Origin: Acidaminococcaceae bacterium
Lineage (GTDB): Bacteria > Bacillota > Negativicutes > Acidaminococcales > Acidaminococcaceae
Direction of reading: 5' to 3'
DNA: 64,000 nucleotides
NCBI GenBank assembly: GCA_017405945.1
Contig: JAFQZL010000051.1
Location: forward strand, 1-64,000
The notes beneath the pieces are model-generated. The model was not told the DNA's origin and did not search any database. It saw nothing but the letters and a program-made list of their open reading frames with translations. The position numbers and the translations under genes were made by a program. Below, piece by piece: positions 1 through 6,417 of this stretch. Position 1 is the stretch's first letter; every line of letters starts with the position of its first letter.

Positions 1-80
1 AAAACAGCTTTACTAAAACCGATAATATTGCTCATAATCCTTATCCTACAAACCTCAATCTATACGATTAATATTGATTT

Positions 81-139
81 ACTTTATTATAACAAAACAG
101 CCGCAGAATTCCACGGCTGTTAAAGAAAACACGAATTTG
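81..139 (-). repeat. hairpin repeat, copy 1 (probable terminator of the 141-503 gene)
   Basis: A stem acagccg/cggctgt lies 3' of the minus-strand gene. On the minus strand the stem is followed by TTTTGTTATAATAAAGT, so it can act as a rho-independent terminator. The same roughly 60-base sequence recurs at 548-609 on the other side of the gene, so the gene sits between two copies of one repeat. Confidence 0.55.
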
Positions 140-140
140 T

Positions 141-503
141 CTATATAGCCCATTTCAACTTTATAGGCGATATTTCGATTACAAAATGTTCCTCCTCTAT
201 ACCAGTCACAGGATGCGAATCAGCCATGTCGATATCAACACCAGAAACAACTGCGGCTTTAAAATCGGAGTGATTTCCCATGACTATATATTGGACAGCA
301 ATATATTCAATAATTCCTTCATATGGGTCAAGAGGCATTGTTTCAAATGGTTTTTCAATATCGACTCCCATCCCTGTTAAATAATCTGACAGTATAGGAT
401 ATGTTTTCTTAATCTCTAAACAATAGTTTCTGCAATAATCACAGGAACAAAGACTGTTTTTATCTAGTTTTCGATAGTAATTCACTGTCTTTATAATATC
501 CAT
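141..503 (-). CDS. hypothetical protein, 120 aa, with a Cys-rich N-terminus
   Basis: I do not recognise this family. The protein is acidic, has no signal peptide or membrane segment, and carries CxCDYCRNYC at about residues 18-27, a possible metal-binding cluster. A weak GAGAG ribosome site precedes the ATG. The gene stands alone, framed by two copies of a hairpin repeat (81-139 and 548-609), and local sequence is AT-rich, as expected for a cargo or orphan gene. An immunity or antitoxin role is possible but nothing in the sequence demonstrates it. Confidence 0.55.
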   Translation of the reverse strand: MDIIKTVNYYRKLDKNSLCSCDYCRNYCLEIKKTYPILSDYLTGMGVDIEKPFETMPLDPYEGIIEYIAVQYIVMGNHSDFKAAVVSGVDIDMADSHPVTGIEEEHFVIEISPIKLKWAI

Positions 504-547
504 AGCAATCTCTCAAAAATTCTGATTTGTAAGATTATCATCGACTC

Positions 548-609
548 ACTTTATTATACCAAAACAGCCGCGGAAAAATCTACGGCTGTTAGAAAAACAG
601 CAATTTTGT
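548..609 (-). repeat. hairpin repeat, copy 2
   Basis: Near-identical to 81-139: actttattata, then the stem acagccg/cggctgt, then a run ending in attttgt. It could terminate transcription arriving from the 704-1075 gene. Its 3' part on the minus strand contains TATAAT (553-558), so it may also supply the -10 element for the 141-503 gene. The promoter role is inference. Confidence 0.5.
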
Positions 610-672
610 TTAGCTTAATGACATTGCTCCGGTTGAATCTGGGTTTATTGGCGCTAAAGCCCCAATACTTTG

Positions 673-708
673 CCCCGCCTGTCAACTGACAGACGGGGCG
701 TTTTTATT
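673..708. terminator. strong hairpin at the 3' end of the primase-like gene
   Basis: The stem CCCCGcCTGTC / GACAGaCGGGG with an AACT loop abuts the stop codon of the minus-strand gene at 704. A T-run (CGTTTTTATTTT) follows on the plus strand. The minus-strand side is not T-rich, so the orientation of termination is uncertain. Confidence 0.5.
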
Positions 709-1075
709 TTTCCTCTGCCGGTTCTTCCCGCCAAAGCAATTTCTTATAATATCTTACCGCCAATGTTACATGATAGTCTATTTGGGACTTGTAAAGCCAT
801 GCGATAATCTTTAACCGGTAAATCCTTTCTGCCACATCATTTTGAGGTACAGGAAGACAGTAAATATCCATAGCCAGCTGTCGAAAGGCATTTGCGGCTG
901 CGCCGCGAAGGTCAGCCGTTGTCTGTCCTTTCCAGCAGTGTCCATCCCAATGCATCCAGCTTCTGTATTGGGGCAGATACTTCCAAGTATTGCCAAACAG
1001 CTCCAGCAGGCGCTGTGCATTACCCGCATCTGTACGCGGCATTTTCATCAGTCGTATGATTTGTTTTTCATTCAT
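704..1075 (-). CDS. stand-alone primase-like N-terminal fragment, 123 aa
   Basis: The segment TDAGNAQRLLELFG..WKYLPQY..WMHWDGHCW (about residues 15-50) resembles the region that precedes the D5-like helicase domain in phage/plasmid primases of the P4 alpha type, where N-A-x-R-L and W-x-x-W-D-G are conserved. The helicase part is absent: the protein stops after a helical tail, so it is either a remnant or a small protein built on this module. A good ribosome site (GGAGG, 9 bases before the ATG) argues that it is translated. Its context is a prophage-like minus-strand cluster with an amidase. Family assignment is from memory of the motif. Confidence 0.5.
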   Translation of the reverse strand: MNEKQIIRLMKMPRTDAGNAQRLLELFGNTWKYLPQYRSWMHWDGHCWKGQTTADLRGAAANAFRQLAMDIYCLPVPQNDVAERIYRLKIIAWLYKSQIDYHVTLAVRYYKKLLWREEPAEEK

Positions 1076-1146
1076 TTATAAGAACCTCCGGCTTATAATT
1101 CTTCATTATCGTGTAGCAAATGAATCACTTTAATAGTATGGTAAGA

Positions 1147-1170
1147 ACGCTGGTATTTTCCAACCAGCGT
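1147..1170 (-). terminator. hairpin after the YvrJ-family gene
   Basis: The perfect 8-bp stem ACGCTGGT/ACCAGCGT has an 8-base loop and begins 7 bases beyond the YvrJ stop codon on the minus strand. The T-tract after it is poor (TCTTACC), so termination efficiency is uncertain. Confidence 0.4.
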
Positions 1171-1176
1171 CCTGTG

Positions 1177-1347
1177 TCATCTTTTGGGTATTTCACCACG
1201 CATTGCGGCAATATTGCAGCTTAGCTCTCCAATTACCTCCGTGAGACCTGCCAGCTTGTTTTCCATGCGCACCAATAAAAACCAGCTGAGCACCATAGGA
1301 AAGCCAAAATCTTTAATAAAGCCGCACACTTCGGAAATTTCCAACAT
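1177..1347 (-). CDS. YvrJ-family small membrane protein, 56 aa
   Basis: Translation gives MLEISEVCGFIKDFGFP, then a short hydrophobic segment (VLSWFLLV, about residues 19-26), then RMENKLAGLTEVIGEL. The pattern GFP-hydrophobic-R-x-E-x-K-L is the signature I associate with the YvrJ family of short, holin-sized proteins. An AAAGG ribosome site lies 8 bases before the ATG. It is the last gene of the DUF1659-DUF2922-YvrJ series, 25 bases after the DUF2922 stop. YvrJ proteins neighbour sigma-factor genes in Bacillus and amidases in phage-like loci. A holin-like or export role is inference. Confidence 0.7.
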   Translation of the reverse strand: MLEISEVCGFIKDFGFPMVLSWFLLVRMENKLAGLTEVIGELSCNIAAMRGEIPKR

Positions 1348-1372
1348 GTGTTACCTTTGCCCCGGGCAGCGG

Positions 1373-1591
1373 TTATTCCACTACTTCCTTGGTGATAGTG
1401 CGCAGATGCCCTTCCACGGCTTCTACGATGTCGCCGCCGCTGGTATTAAACACATTGTTAGAAACCACTACCTGCATGGCTGCATCGATCTCCGCCTTGG
1501 TAACGCCGGTTTTCGGTTCCTCAATGTTATAAGTTACATTTTTACCGGCCGCATTTTTAAAAACTAACTCCAAATCGGTATCAGTGCTCAT
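1373..1591 (-). CDS. DUF2922 family protein, about 72 aa
   Basis: The pattern LVFKNAAGKNVTYNIEEPK followed by VTKAEIDAAMQVVVSNNVF matches the DUF2922 family (function unknown). I start it at the ATG at 1591, with MSTDTDLEL as the N-terminus, because AAAGGGGGAC lies just upstream; an upstream ATG at 1639 has no such site. It is soluble and beta-rich in appearance and lies between DUF1659 and YvrJ genes in one orientation. These three small families are often found together in Firmicutes, which supports the call. No function is known. Confidence 0.75.
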   Translation of the reverse strand: MSTDTDLELVFKNAAGKNVTYNIEEPKTGVTKAEIDAAMQVVVSNNVFNTSGGDIVEAVEGHLRTITKEVVE

Positions 1592-1666
1592 ATATTGTCC
1601 CCCTTTCACATTTAGCAACTTCTCGCAAAAATACTTCATTTGTTAAAATCATTTTTAGTCTTCAGC

Positions 1667-1694
1667 AAGCGGGCGCTTACACCGGCGCCCGCTT
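1667..1694. terminator. GC-rich hairpin between the DUF1659 and DUF2922 genes
   Basis: The perfect 10-bp stem AAGCGGGCGC/GCGCCCGCTT flanks an 8-base loop. On the plus strand TCTTTCTTG follows; on the minus strand there is no clear T-run. It may limit read-through between the two minus-strand genes or protect the 3' end of the upstream message. Confidence 0.45.
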
Positions 1695-1708
1695 CTTTCT
1701 TGACCTGA

Positions 1709-1933
1709 TTACTCTTCCGTCAGGATAGAGCGTTCCACTACCACAAAGCCGGTAATGTCATTGTCAAACAGACCGCCCAGCGCTTTCCCTACTGCCAGAA
1801 TTTTCGCCGGTTCGGCGTCCGGCTTTACGTTGGAATACGCGTAACTCTTGGTTACCAGATTGCCATCGGCATCTTCGCCGCGGGCAATGCCAATGTTCAG
1901 GGTACGTTTAATAACGTTCATAACTGCTGCCAT
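1709..1933 (-). CDS. DUF1659 family protein, 74 aa
   Basis: The protein reads MAAVMNVIKRTLNIGI...KSYAYSNVKPDAEPAKILAV and ends with FVVVERSILTEE, the layout of DUF1659 proteins (function unknown), including the small N-terminal beta segment and the PDA-x-x-A-K-I-L-A-V-x-x-A-L block. A strong ribosome site (AAGGAGGTG) precedes the ATG. It is the first of three tiny genes (DUF1659, DUF2922, YvrJ), 168 bases after the amidase gene in the same direction. The link to the amidase and to a phage-like or bacteriocin-like role is inferred from neighbourhood. Confidence 0.78.
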   Translation of the reverse strand: MAAVMNVIKRTLNIGIARGEDADGNLVTKSYAYSNVKPDAEPAKILAVGKALGGLFDNDITGFVVVERSILTEE

Positions 1934-2101
1934 TTGCTTTCACCTCCTTCCGTTGTATACTTCTTTGCGGGACCTACAGTTTACCGGCTTACATTTGCAA
2001 GCCATACGATTCTGCCGCATGCCGTTTCACACGCCCGCTACTTTATTTGACTGCAAGCATAACCGAAATCCAGTTTCGTTGCCGCAGGCCAAACCATACT
2101 G

Positions 2102-2734
2102 TTATGCACATTTCTTCATCTCATTCTGATAGAAAAGCGCCTTCCCTCTCAACAATGCGCCACCGGGAATCAATACGCCGCCATGAGTGTAATCCGGCAA
2201 AAACCAAAGATCCCATTTGGTATACGGATCGCCACTGCCAGGTCCATAGTGATCTTTAAAGGCAACCTCACAGTGAGTCTGGACGTTATCCTTGTCGATA
2301 ACCAATCCCAATTCCAAGCAGAGCAAAGCTATCAGCCACGCCATCGCTTCAATCTGTTTCATGGTGGGAGGCTCATCTCCGGAGCGGATGATCGCATCAT
2401 TTGGAGAAGCACTTTCATCACCAACATAAACAGCTTTTGTCGTTCGGACGTTACCATTTCCCGGCGGCCAGCAGTCTGCACCATAACCACACATCAGACT
2501 GATGGCCATGGTATTGCTGTTACGCATCCAGGTATGACCCTTTGTTTCTTTAAAATCTGCGCAGTTCGCATACACCTGGCCATTTTCATCCACACACAGA
2601 TGATAGGCATCTTCGTTCACCCCGTAGTGACCGCCGGTCCAGTGAAGATAGATGCGATGCACAAATCCGCGTGCTCTCTGAGCCAAATCCATCAGCTCCT
2701 CTTTTTCAACTACTCTACCGATTTTTTCAGACAT
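2102..2734 (-). CDS. N-acetylmuramoyl-L-alanine amidase (endolysin type), 210 aa
   Basis: This is a peptidoglycan amidase of the amidase_2/PGRP fold, cutting between MurNAc and L-Ala. The N-terminal half has the metal-site motif IYLHWTGGHYG; a second histidine lies in VQTHCEVAFKDHYGPGSGDPYT, with further conserved GDP and W-D-L-W at the C-terminus. I take the ATG at 2734 (MSEKIGRVVEK) because AAAGGAG lies 11 bases upstream; the open frame extends 32 codons further with no ribosome site. No signal peptide is present, so release would need a holin or export partner, and the downstream YvrJ-type protein is a candidate (inference). Confidence 0.8.
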   Translation of the reverse strand: MSEKIGRVVEKEELMDLAQRARGFVHRIYLHWTGGHYGVNEDAYHLCVDENGQVYANCADFKETKGHTWMRNSNTMAISLMCGYGADCWPPGNGNVRTTKAVYVGDESASPNDAIIRSGDEPPTMKQIEAMAWLIALLCLELGLVIDKDNVQTHCEVAFKDHYGPGSGDPYTKWDLWFLPDYTHGGVLIPGGALLRGKALFYQNEMKKCA

Positions 2735-2881
2735 TCTCGTTTCCTCTCCTTTGTTCTCAGATAAGTTAGCTATGTTCGGGTTACTGTATTCCCCCCCACT
2801 AGTTAATCGATTGAGACGCGAAAAATTCAACTAAATTTTTTCCAAAACATTTCTTTTAACAAAGCTGTTCACATTTACATC

Positions 2882-2931
2882 AAAAAAAATGTACGCCGGC
2901 ATTCCCCTGTCAGGGAATTGCCGGCGTACAT
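2882..2931 (-). terminator. rho-independent terminator of the XRE regulator gene
   Basis: An 18-bp near-perfect stem (ATGTACGCCGGC.ATTCCC / GGGAAT.GCCGGCGTACAT with one bulged T) and a 6-base loop are followed on the minus strand by ATTTTTTTTG. It lies 3' of the minus-strand regulator (3067-3336). The rest of 2735-3066, about 330 bases, shows no other convincing feature apart from presumed promoter sequence for the amidase gene. Confidence 0.85.
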
Positions 2932-3066
2932 ACGTGTACAATACATATTTACCAACTAAAATGGGTTTTCAATTGCCTCTTAACAAAGCAACCCCGAAAT
3001 ATAATTGCTGCCGTCTATTTCTGATAAGTTGCCCCATCAATGATTGTATTACCTTTTATCAAGGTG

Positions 3067-3336
3067 TTACAAACCGCAATTTCCAGGCTTAACGGTTTGA
3101 TGCCGCTTCTTTGTTTTTGCAAGTAGCGGTTTCATCCTCTGCTCCGGTATTTTAAGGACATCTGCTAGTCTACGAATATTCGTAATACTTGGAATTGCCA
3201 AACCATGTTCCCAACGATATTCAGTCGTTCTGGAAACACCAACTCCATCGGCTACCTCCTGCTGCGACATATGCGCATCGTTACGGTATTCAAAGATTAA
3301 TTCTGCTAAGTCCGCGTCCTGGTGCAACCCGTTCAC
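3067..3336 (-). CDS. XRE-family HTH transcriptional regulator, 89 aa
   Basis: This small Cro/CI-type repressor has its helix-turn-helix at about residues 22-58: MSQQEVADGVGVSRTTEYRWE, then GLAIPSITNIRRLADVLKIP. After the DNA-binding domain it ends in a short basic tail with no oligomerisation or peptidase domain. It is divergent from the sigma-like gene at 3673, and the 336 bases between them hold palindromes and direct repeats suited to be its operators. By analogy with phage repressors it may control the plus-strand replication operon. Confidence 0.82.
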   Translation of the reverse strand: MNGLHQDADLAELIFEYRNDAHMSQQEVADGVGVSRTTEYRWEHGLAIPSITNIRRLADVLKIPEQRMKPLLAKTKKRHQTVKPGNCGL

Positions 3337-3455
3337 CTGCCTTCCATTAAAAAATTAACGCGCCCATAATGAAACGTCGTTTGGGTTTGATAAAGTTCTT
3401 GGTTCAAGTTGGCAAATGTTTCGCACGAGATAGGATTATAGCATAACAATTTTAT

Positions 3456-3590
3456 ATTTGCAAACAAAAATTGCAAAAATAGGAATTTTTTCTATTTCAT
3501 ATAGATGAAATCATAACACAAATACATAATGCAGCATAGATGTATCATAAAAGCAGCATAAATGTATCATAAATGTATCTTGAATACATT
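3456..3590. promoter_or_regulatory. repeat-rich divergent control region (operators or iterons)
   Basis: Within the AT-rich gap 3337-3672 there are two TTGCAA palindromes (3458-3463 and 3471-3476), a 7-bp inverted repeat ATTTCAT-atag-ATGAAAT (3494-3511), and two tandem 22-base direct repeats, GCAGCATA(G/A)ATGTATCATAAA (3531-3552 and 3553-3574), followed by a third partial copy with GAATACATT. The layout suits operators for the XRE regulator. Direct repeats of one helical-turn multiple could also be iterons. Both readings are inference. Confidence 0.55.
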
Positions 3591-3672
3591 GTTTAACCCT
3601 GCTACCATTTTTAATGCATGCGCACACAACTTTTTTTGAAAAACTATACAAAACAAACGAGGTGATAATTTA

Positions 3673-4326
3673 ATGGAAAATGCAGTCAGAAAGACGGATT
3701 TCGAACATCAACAGCCTTGGAATCTTTGGTTCCGGCAGGCGCAAAGCGGTGACAAAGATGCCATCCACAACATCATAACGGCTTCGCAACCGTTCATTCG
3801 CAGCATAAGCATGGATCCGCTTTTCAGGAAACGGATGAGTCAGGACGAGATCATCAGCAACGCAAACTATGCCCTGATTAAATACATAAAAACACATAAA
3901 AATCTGCCTTGTGATTCTGAAGTCCCCTATTTTCTACGTTGTGTTCTCAGGCGCGATCTCAAAGACTGTATCCGGCACATGAACATACAGGAACAGTATG
4001 AACAGCTTGCCAAGCCGGCAAAGTCAAAAATTGCCCCGGATGACGAAGAATATACGGCCAACGAATGTGATAAAGCGGTTTCCACTGACACAACTACTGA
4101 ACCGGAAGCCCATATTTTGAACAACGAACTCTGCAACGAAGTACGGGAAGCAATACGTCAACTTCCAAAAGACGAAAAGACCGTAATACACGGGTTTTAC
4201 TATCAGCATAAAGGTATGAAAGAGATTGCAGGTGATCTGCATTGTTCATTTCAAAACGCCTATAAAACACGCAACAGGGCGTATTCACACCTTCATAAGA
4301 TACTGAAAAAAACCGTGTACGCATAA
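3673..4326 (+). CDS. sigma-70-like RNA polymerase sigma factor, phage/ECF type, 217 aa
   Basis: The N-terminal part (about residues 10-100) has the acidic, aromatic helices of a sigma region 2 (WFRQAQSGDKDAIHNII, then PYFLRCVLRRDLKDCI). The C-terminal part (about 160-217) is region 4 with a helix-turn-helix: AIRQLPKDEKTVIHGFYY...MKEIAGDLHCSFQNAYKTRNRA. An acidic linker separates them. GAGGTGAT precedes the ATG. It is divergent from the XRE gene. Sigma factors of this size drive late or bacteriocin genes in some Firmicute elements (for example the UviA/TcdR group), so it might switch on the nearby amidase cluster; that link is inference. Confidence 0.75.
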   Translation: MENAVRKTDFEHQQPWNLWFRQAQSGDKDAIHNIITASQPFIRSISMDPLFRKRMSQDEIISNANYALIKYIKTHKNLPCDSEVPYFLRCVLRRDLKDCIRHMNIQEQYEQLAKPAKSKIAPDDEEYTANECDKAVSTDTTTEPEAHILNNELCNEVREAIRQLPKDEKTVIHGFYYQHKGMKEIAGDLHCSFQNAYKTRNRAYSHLHKILKKTVYA

Positions 4327-4364
4327 GGTACCAGGTATTATAGCATAACGTAAACGGACTTTCA

Positions 4365-4430
4365 ATATTTCCGGTTCCGCTGCCAGTACCTGATTTAGTG
4401 GAACCGGAATATATTACTCTCATTTTTTCT
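4365..4430 (+). terminator. hairpin between the sigma-like gene and the replication operon
   Basis: The inverted repeat ATATTTCCGGTTCC / GGAACCGGAATAT (4365-4378 and 4400-4412, one bulge) has a 21-base loop and is followed by a T-run at 4423-4428. The spacing to the T-run is long, so it may be a terminator or an attenuator in the 5' region of the replication operon. Confidence 0.45.
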
Positions 4431-4462
4431 GTAAGATAATCTACACTAACGGAGGAACAAAC

Positions 4463-5650
4463 ATGGAGTTAATAAATACAAAACCTATGCTGGATTGTAA
4501 AACGGTGCTCGCAATTCTAAATGCAGACCCGGACGGCGTGACCATTCTCGGTGCGTGGAACAGTATGGAAACGCTGGCGAGGGAAGATCCGGAAAACTGT
4601 GTGAGGCTTAGTCCCGGTCTGCCTATGGATAATTCAGCCCTGGCAGCTCTGCTGCGCTGCACAGAATCTATTGTAGAAAAAACCATTGATGTATTCGGAA
4701 AACTAAAACGGATTGCCGTAAAAGACGGGGTGATTAAAGTGTTGAACCTGAACGAAGCGAAAACGGTTACCACAAAGCCAGCACGGAATGAGAAAACCAT
4801 TACATCCAGAGAAGAAGCTCTTGCAAAGAAACGGGAACAGGACAGGATCCGACAGGCAAACCGGCGGGCAAGATTAAAAAATGGGCAGAAACCGAACGTG
4901 AATGAAAATGACACACGATCCGTTACGAGCGTCCGGCGTGACAACTGTGACGGCCAACATGATAACTGTGACAGCCAGCGTGACACCTTGTGTGACGTAC
5001 GTGACATGAAAACGCAAAGCCGCACAGCGACTGAGGTTACGCTGTTGCGTGATATGCGTGACAAAAAGCGTGACATACGTGACAACTCGTATATGTATAA
5101 AGAAAATTTAAATAATAATATATATCCTTTACATGCATACCATGCACATAAGCATATAAGCAAGTATGATAATCTGATTTCCCTGAGTGAACTACCGGAA
5201 GAATACCGGAATGTCATCGCAGAATGGAACAAGCTGCCCCTGCCGAAATTTAAGGGACTGATACCCGAAATGTTGGACAAGCTGAAATATCTGATGAAAA
5301 AATACGGGGAAGCTACTCTCTGCAAAACTATTTCCGGAATTGCCGACAACGCCTTTCTGTTAGGCAGAAAATACGGCAAGACCTGGTCAATTTCACTTGG
5401 CTGGCTGCTGGAACCGGCAAATTTTGCGAAAGTACTTTCCGGCAAATATCAGGATAACAAGTTTGAAAGCAACTCTACCTGGCATCCCGGGGAACGTTTG
5501 CCCTTTTACCTTCCCGGGGAAGGTGAAGAACGATTTACGCCAGTAGAACAGGAACAGGCGTTGCGCAACCTGTTCATTCCCACTACCCCCGCCCAGCTTA
5601 AAGCTGCCCGGTTAATTGGGCTACCCGGTTATAAGGAGGCAACTGCATGA
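4463..5650 (+). CDS. phage-type replication organiser/initiator, 395 aa
   Basis: The N-terminal 110 residues look like the winged-helix domain of phage replisome organisers (SMETLAREDPENCVRLSPG, DNSALAALLRCTE, IVEKTIDVFGKL). A basic region (about 112-140, KKREQDRIRQANRRARLKN) leads into a charged low-complexity stretch with regularly spaced R-D and C-D pairs (about 155-210), whose DNA is a GTGAC repeat cluster. The C-terminal third (about 240-330, LPEEYRNVIAEWNKLPLPK) resembles DnaD/initiator C-termini. GGAGG precedes the ATG. Its stop overlaps the DnaC-like start (ATGA), which marks an operon with helicase loader and helicase. Confidence 0.7.
   Translation: MELINTKPMLDCKTVLAILNADPDGVTILGAWNSMETLAREDPENCVRLSPGLPMDNSALAALLRCTESIVEKTIDVFGKLKRIAVKDGVIKVLNLNEAKTVTTKPARNEKTITSREEALAKKREQDRIRQANRRARLKNGQKPNVNENDTRSVTSVRRDNCDGQHDNCDSQRDTLCDVRDMKTQSRTATEVTLLRDMRDKKRDIRDNSYMYKENLNNNIYPLHAYHAHKHISKYDNLISLSELPEEYRNVIAEWNKLPLPKFKGLIPEMLDKLKYLMKKYGEATLCKTISGIADNAFLLGRKYGKTWSISLGWLLEPANFAKVLSGKYQDNKFESNSTWHPGERLPFYLPGEGEERFTPVEQEQALRNLFIPTTPAQLKAARLIGLPGYKEATA
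4938..5130 (+). other. candidate replication origin inside the organiser gene
   Basis: Nine exact GTGAC words lie at 4938, 4947, 4968, 4980, 4992, 5001, 5058, 5070 and 5079, plus GTGAT at 5049, mostly as (C/T)GTGAC spaced 9 or 12 bases. They are followed at once by an AT-rich tract (5091-5130, with AATTTAAATAATAATATATA). Repeats plus an unwinding tract inside the initiator gene is the layout of lambda-like origins. All spacings are multiples of three, so a protein-level repeat is an alternative explanation. Confidence 0.45.
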
Positions 5651-6417
5651 AACAGGATTTTACTGTAAAAGAAATCATAAAACGGGAAAAACGACTTCGC
5701 GCATTGGGACAGGAAAAACTATGCGATTGCGATTTTGCCCACGACAACGGGCAGAGTCCCATTACTACCAAGGTGATGCGGGAATATGCGAATCATTATG
5801 AAGAAATGCTGAAAGAAGGTACCGGCCTGTTCATTTACGGAGGCCCAGGCGCAGGCAAAAGCTATGCCGCTGCGGAAATTGTGAATGAACTCACTGACAA
5901 TGGCTACGACTGCATGTTCACAAGTATGAACAACATCATGACAGAACTGAACACTATGGGATTGGAAGGCAGACGCAATCTGTTTAGCCAAATTTTTTCC
6001 AAAGACCTGCTGGTATTGGATGACTTGGGTTCGGAAGTGGAAACTCCCTTCTGCAATCAGACCTTTATCCAGATTGTGAACACCTGTCTGTCCAAGTGCA
6101 TCCCCATTGTCATCACTACTCCCTATTCGGAAGAGGCATTAATCAAAGATGGAGGTAACGAAAAACGGGTAATGGCCATTACCCGCCTGCTGAAAAGGAA
6201 TATCAATTATACCGTAATGATGCCCATGGAACGCCGTAACCATAATGTGCAGCGGAAGCAGAAAGCCGAAGCCTTAGTGAAAGGCGCTGCCGATCAGCAG
6301 ACACTTCCCGCTTTTGCAGTACCTTCTGAATGGGAGGAAACGACCGTACAGGAATGCCTGCCGGAAATAGTACAGCAAACGCTTTCGTTAAACGAAAATA
6401 GTGAAAAGGAGAAATGA
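5647..6417 (+). CDS. DnaC/IstB-like helicase loader ATPase, 256 aa
   Basis: This AAA+ ATPase probably loads the DnaB-type helicase encoded by the next gene. Walker A is YGGPGAGKS (about residues 64-72) and Walker B is LLVLDDLGSE (about 120-129); an arginine-containing sensor region follows (AITRLLKRNINYTV). Before the ATPase domain there is a short N-terminal part with DCDFAHDNGQ; a long helical tail with no known domain ends the protein. The start overlaps the organiser stop and its stop overlaps the dnaB start (both ATGA), so the three are translationally coupled. Confidence 0.82.
   Translation: MKQDFTVKEIIKREKRLRALGQEKLCDCDFAHDNGQSPITTKVMREYANHYEEMLKEGTGLFIYGGPGAGKSYAAAEIVNELTDNGYDCMFTSMNNIMTELNTMGLEGRRNLFSQIFSKDLLVLDDLGSEVETPFCNQTFIQIVNTCLSKCIPIVITTPYSEEALIKDGGNEKRVMAITRLLKRNINYTVMMPMERRNHNVQRKQKAEALVKGAADQQTLPAFAVPSEWEETTVQECLPEIVQQTLSLNENSEKEK

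Noticed and set aside
1934..2040. 26-codon Cys-containing frame upstream of the DUF1659 gene
   Set aside because: The stop lies in the DUF1659 ribosome site, which hints at coupling, but there is no ribosome site of its own and no homology I can name.
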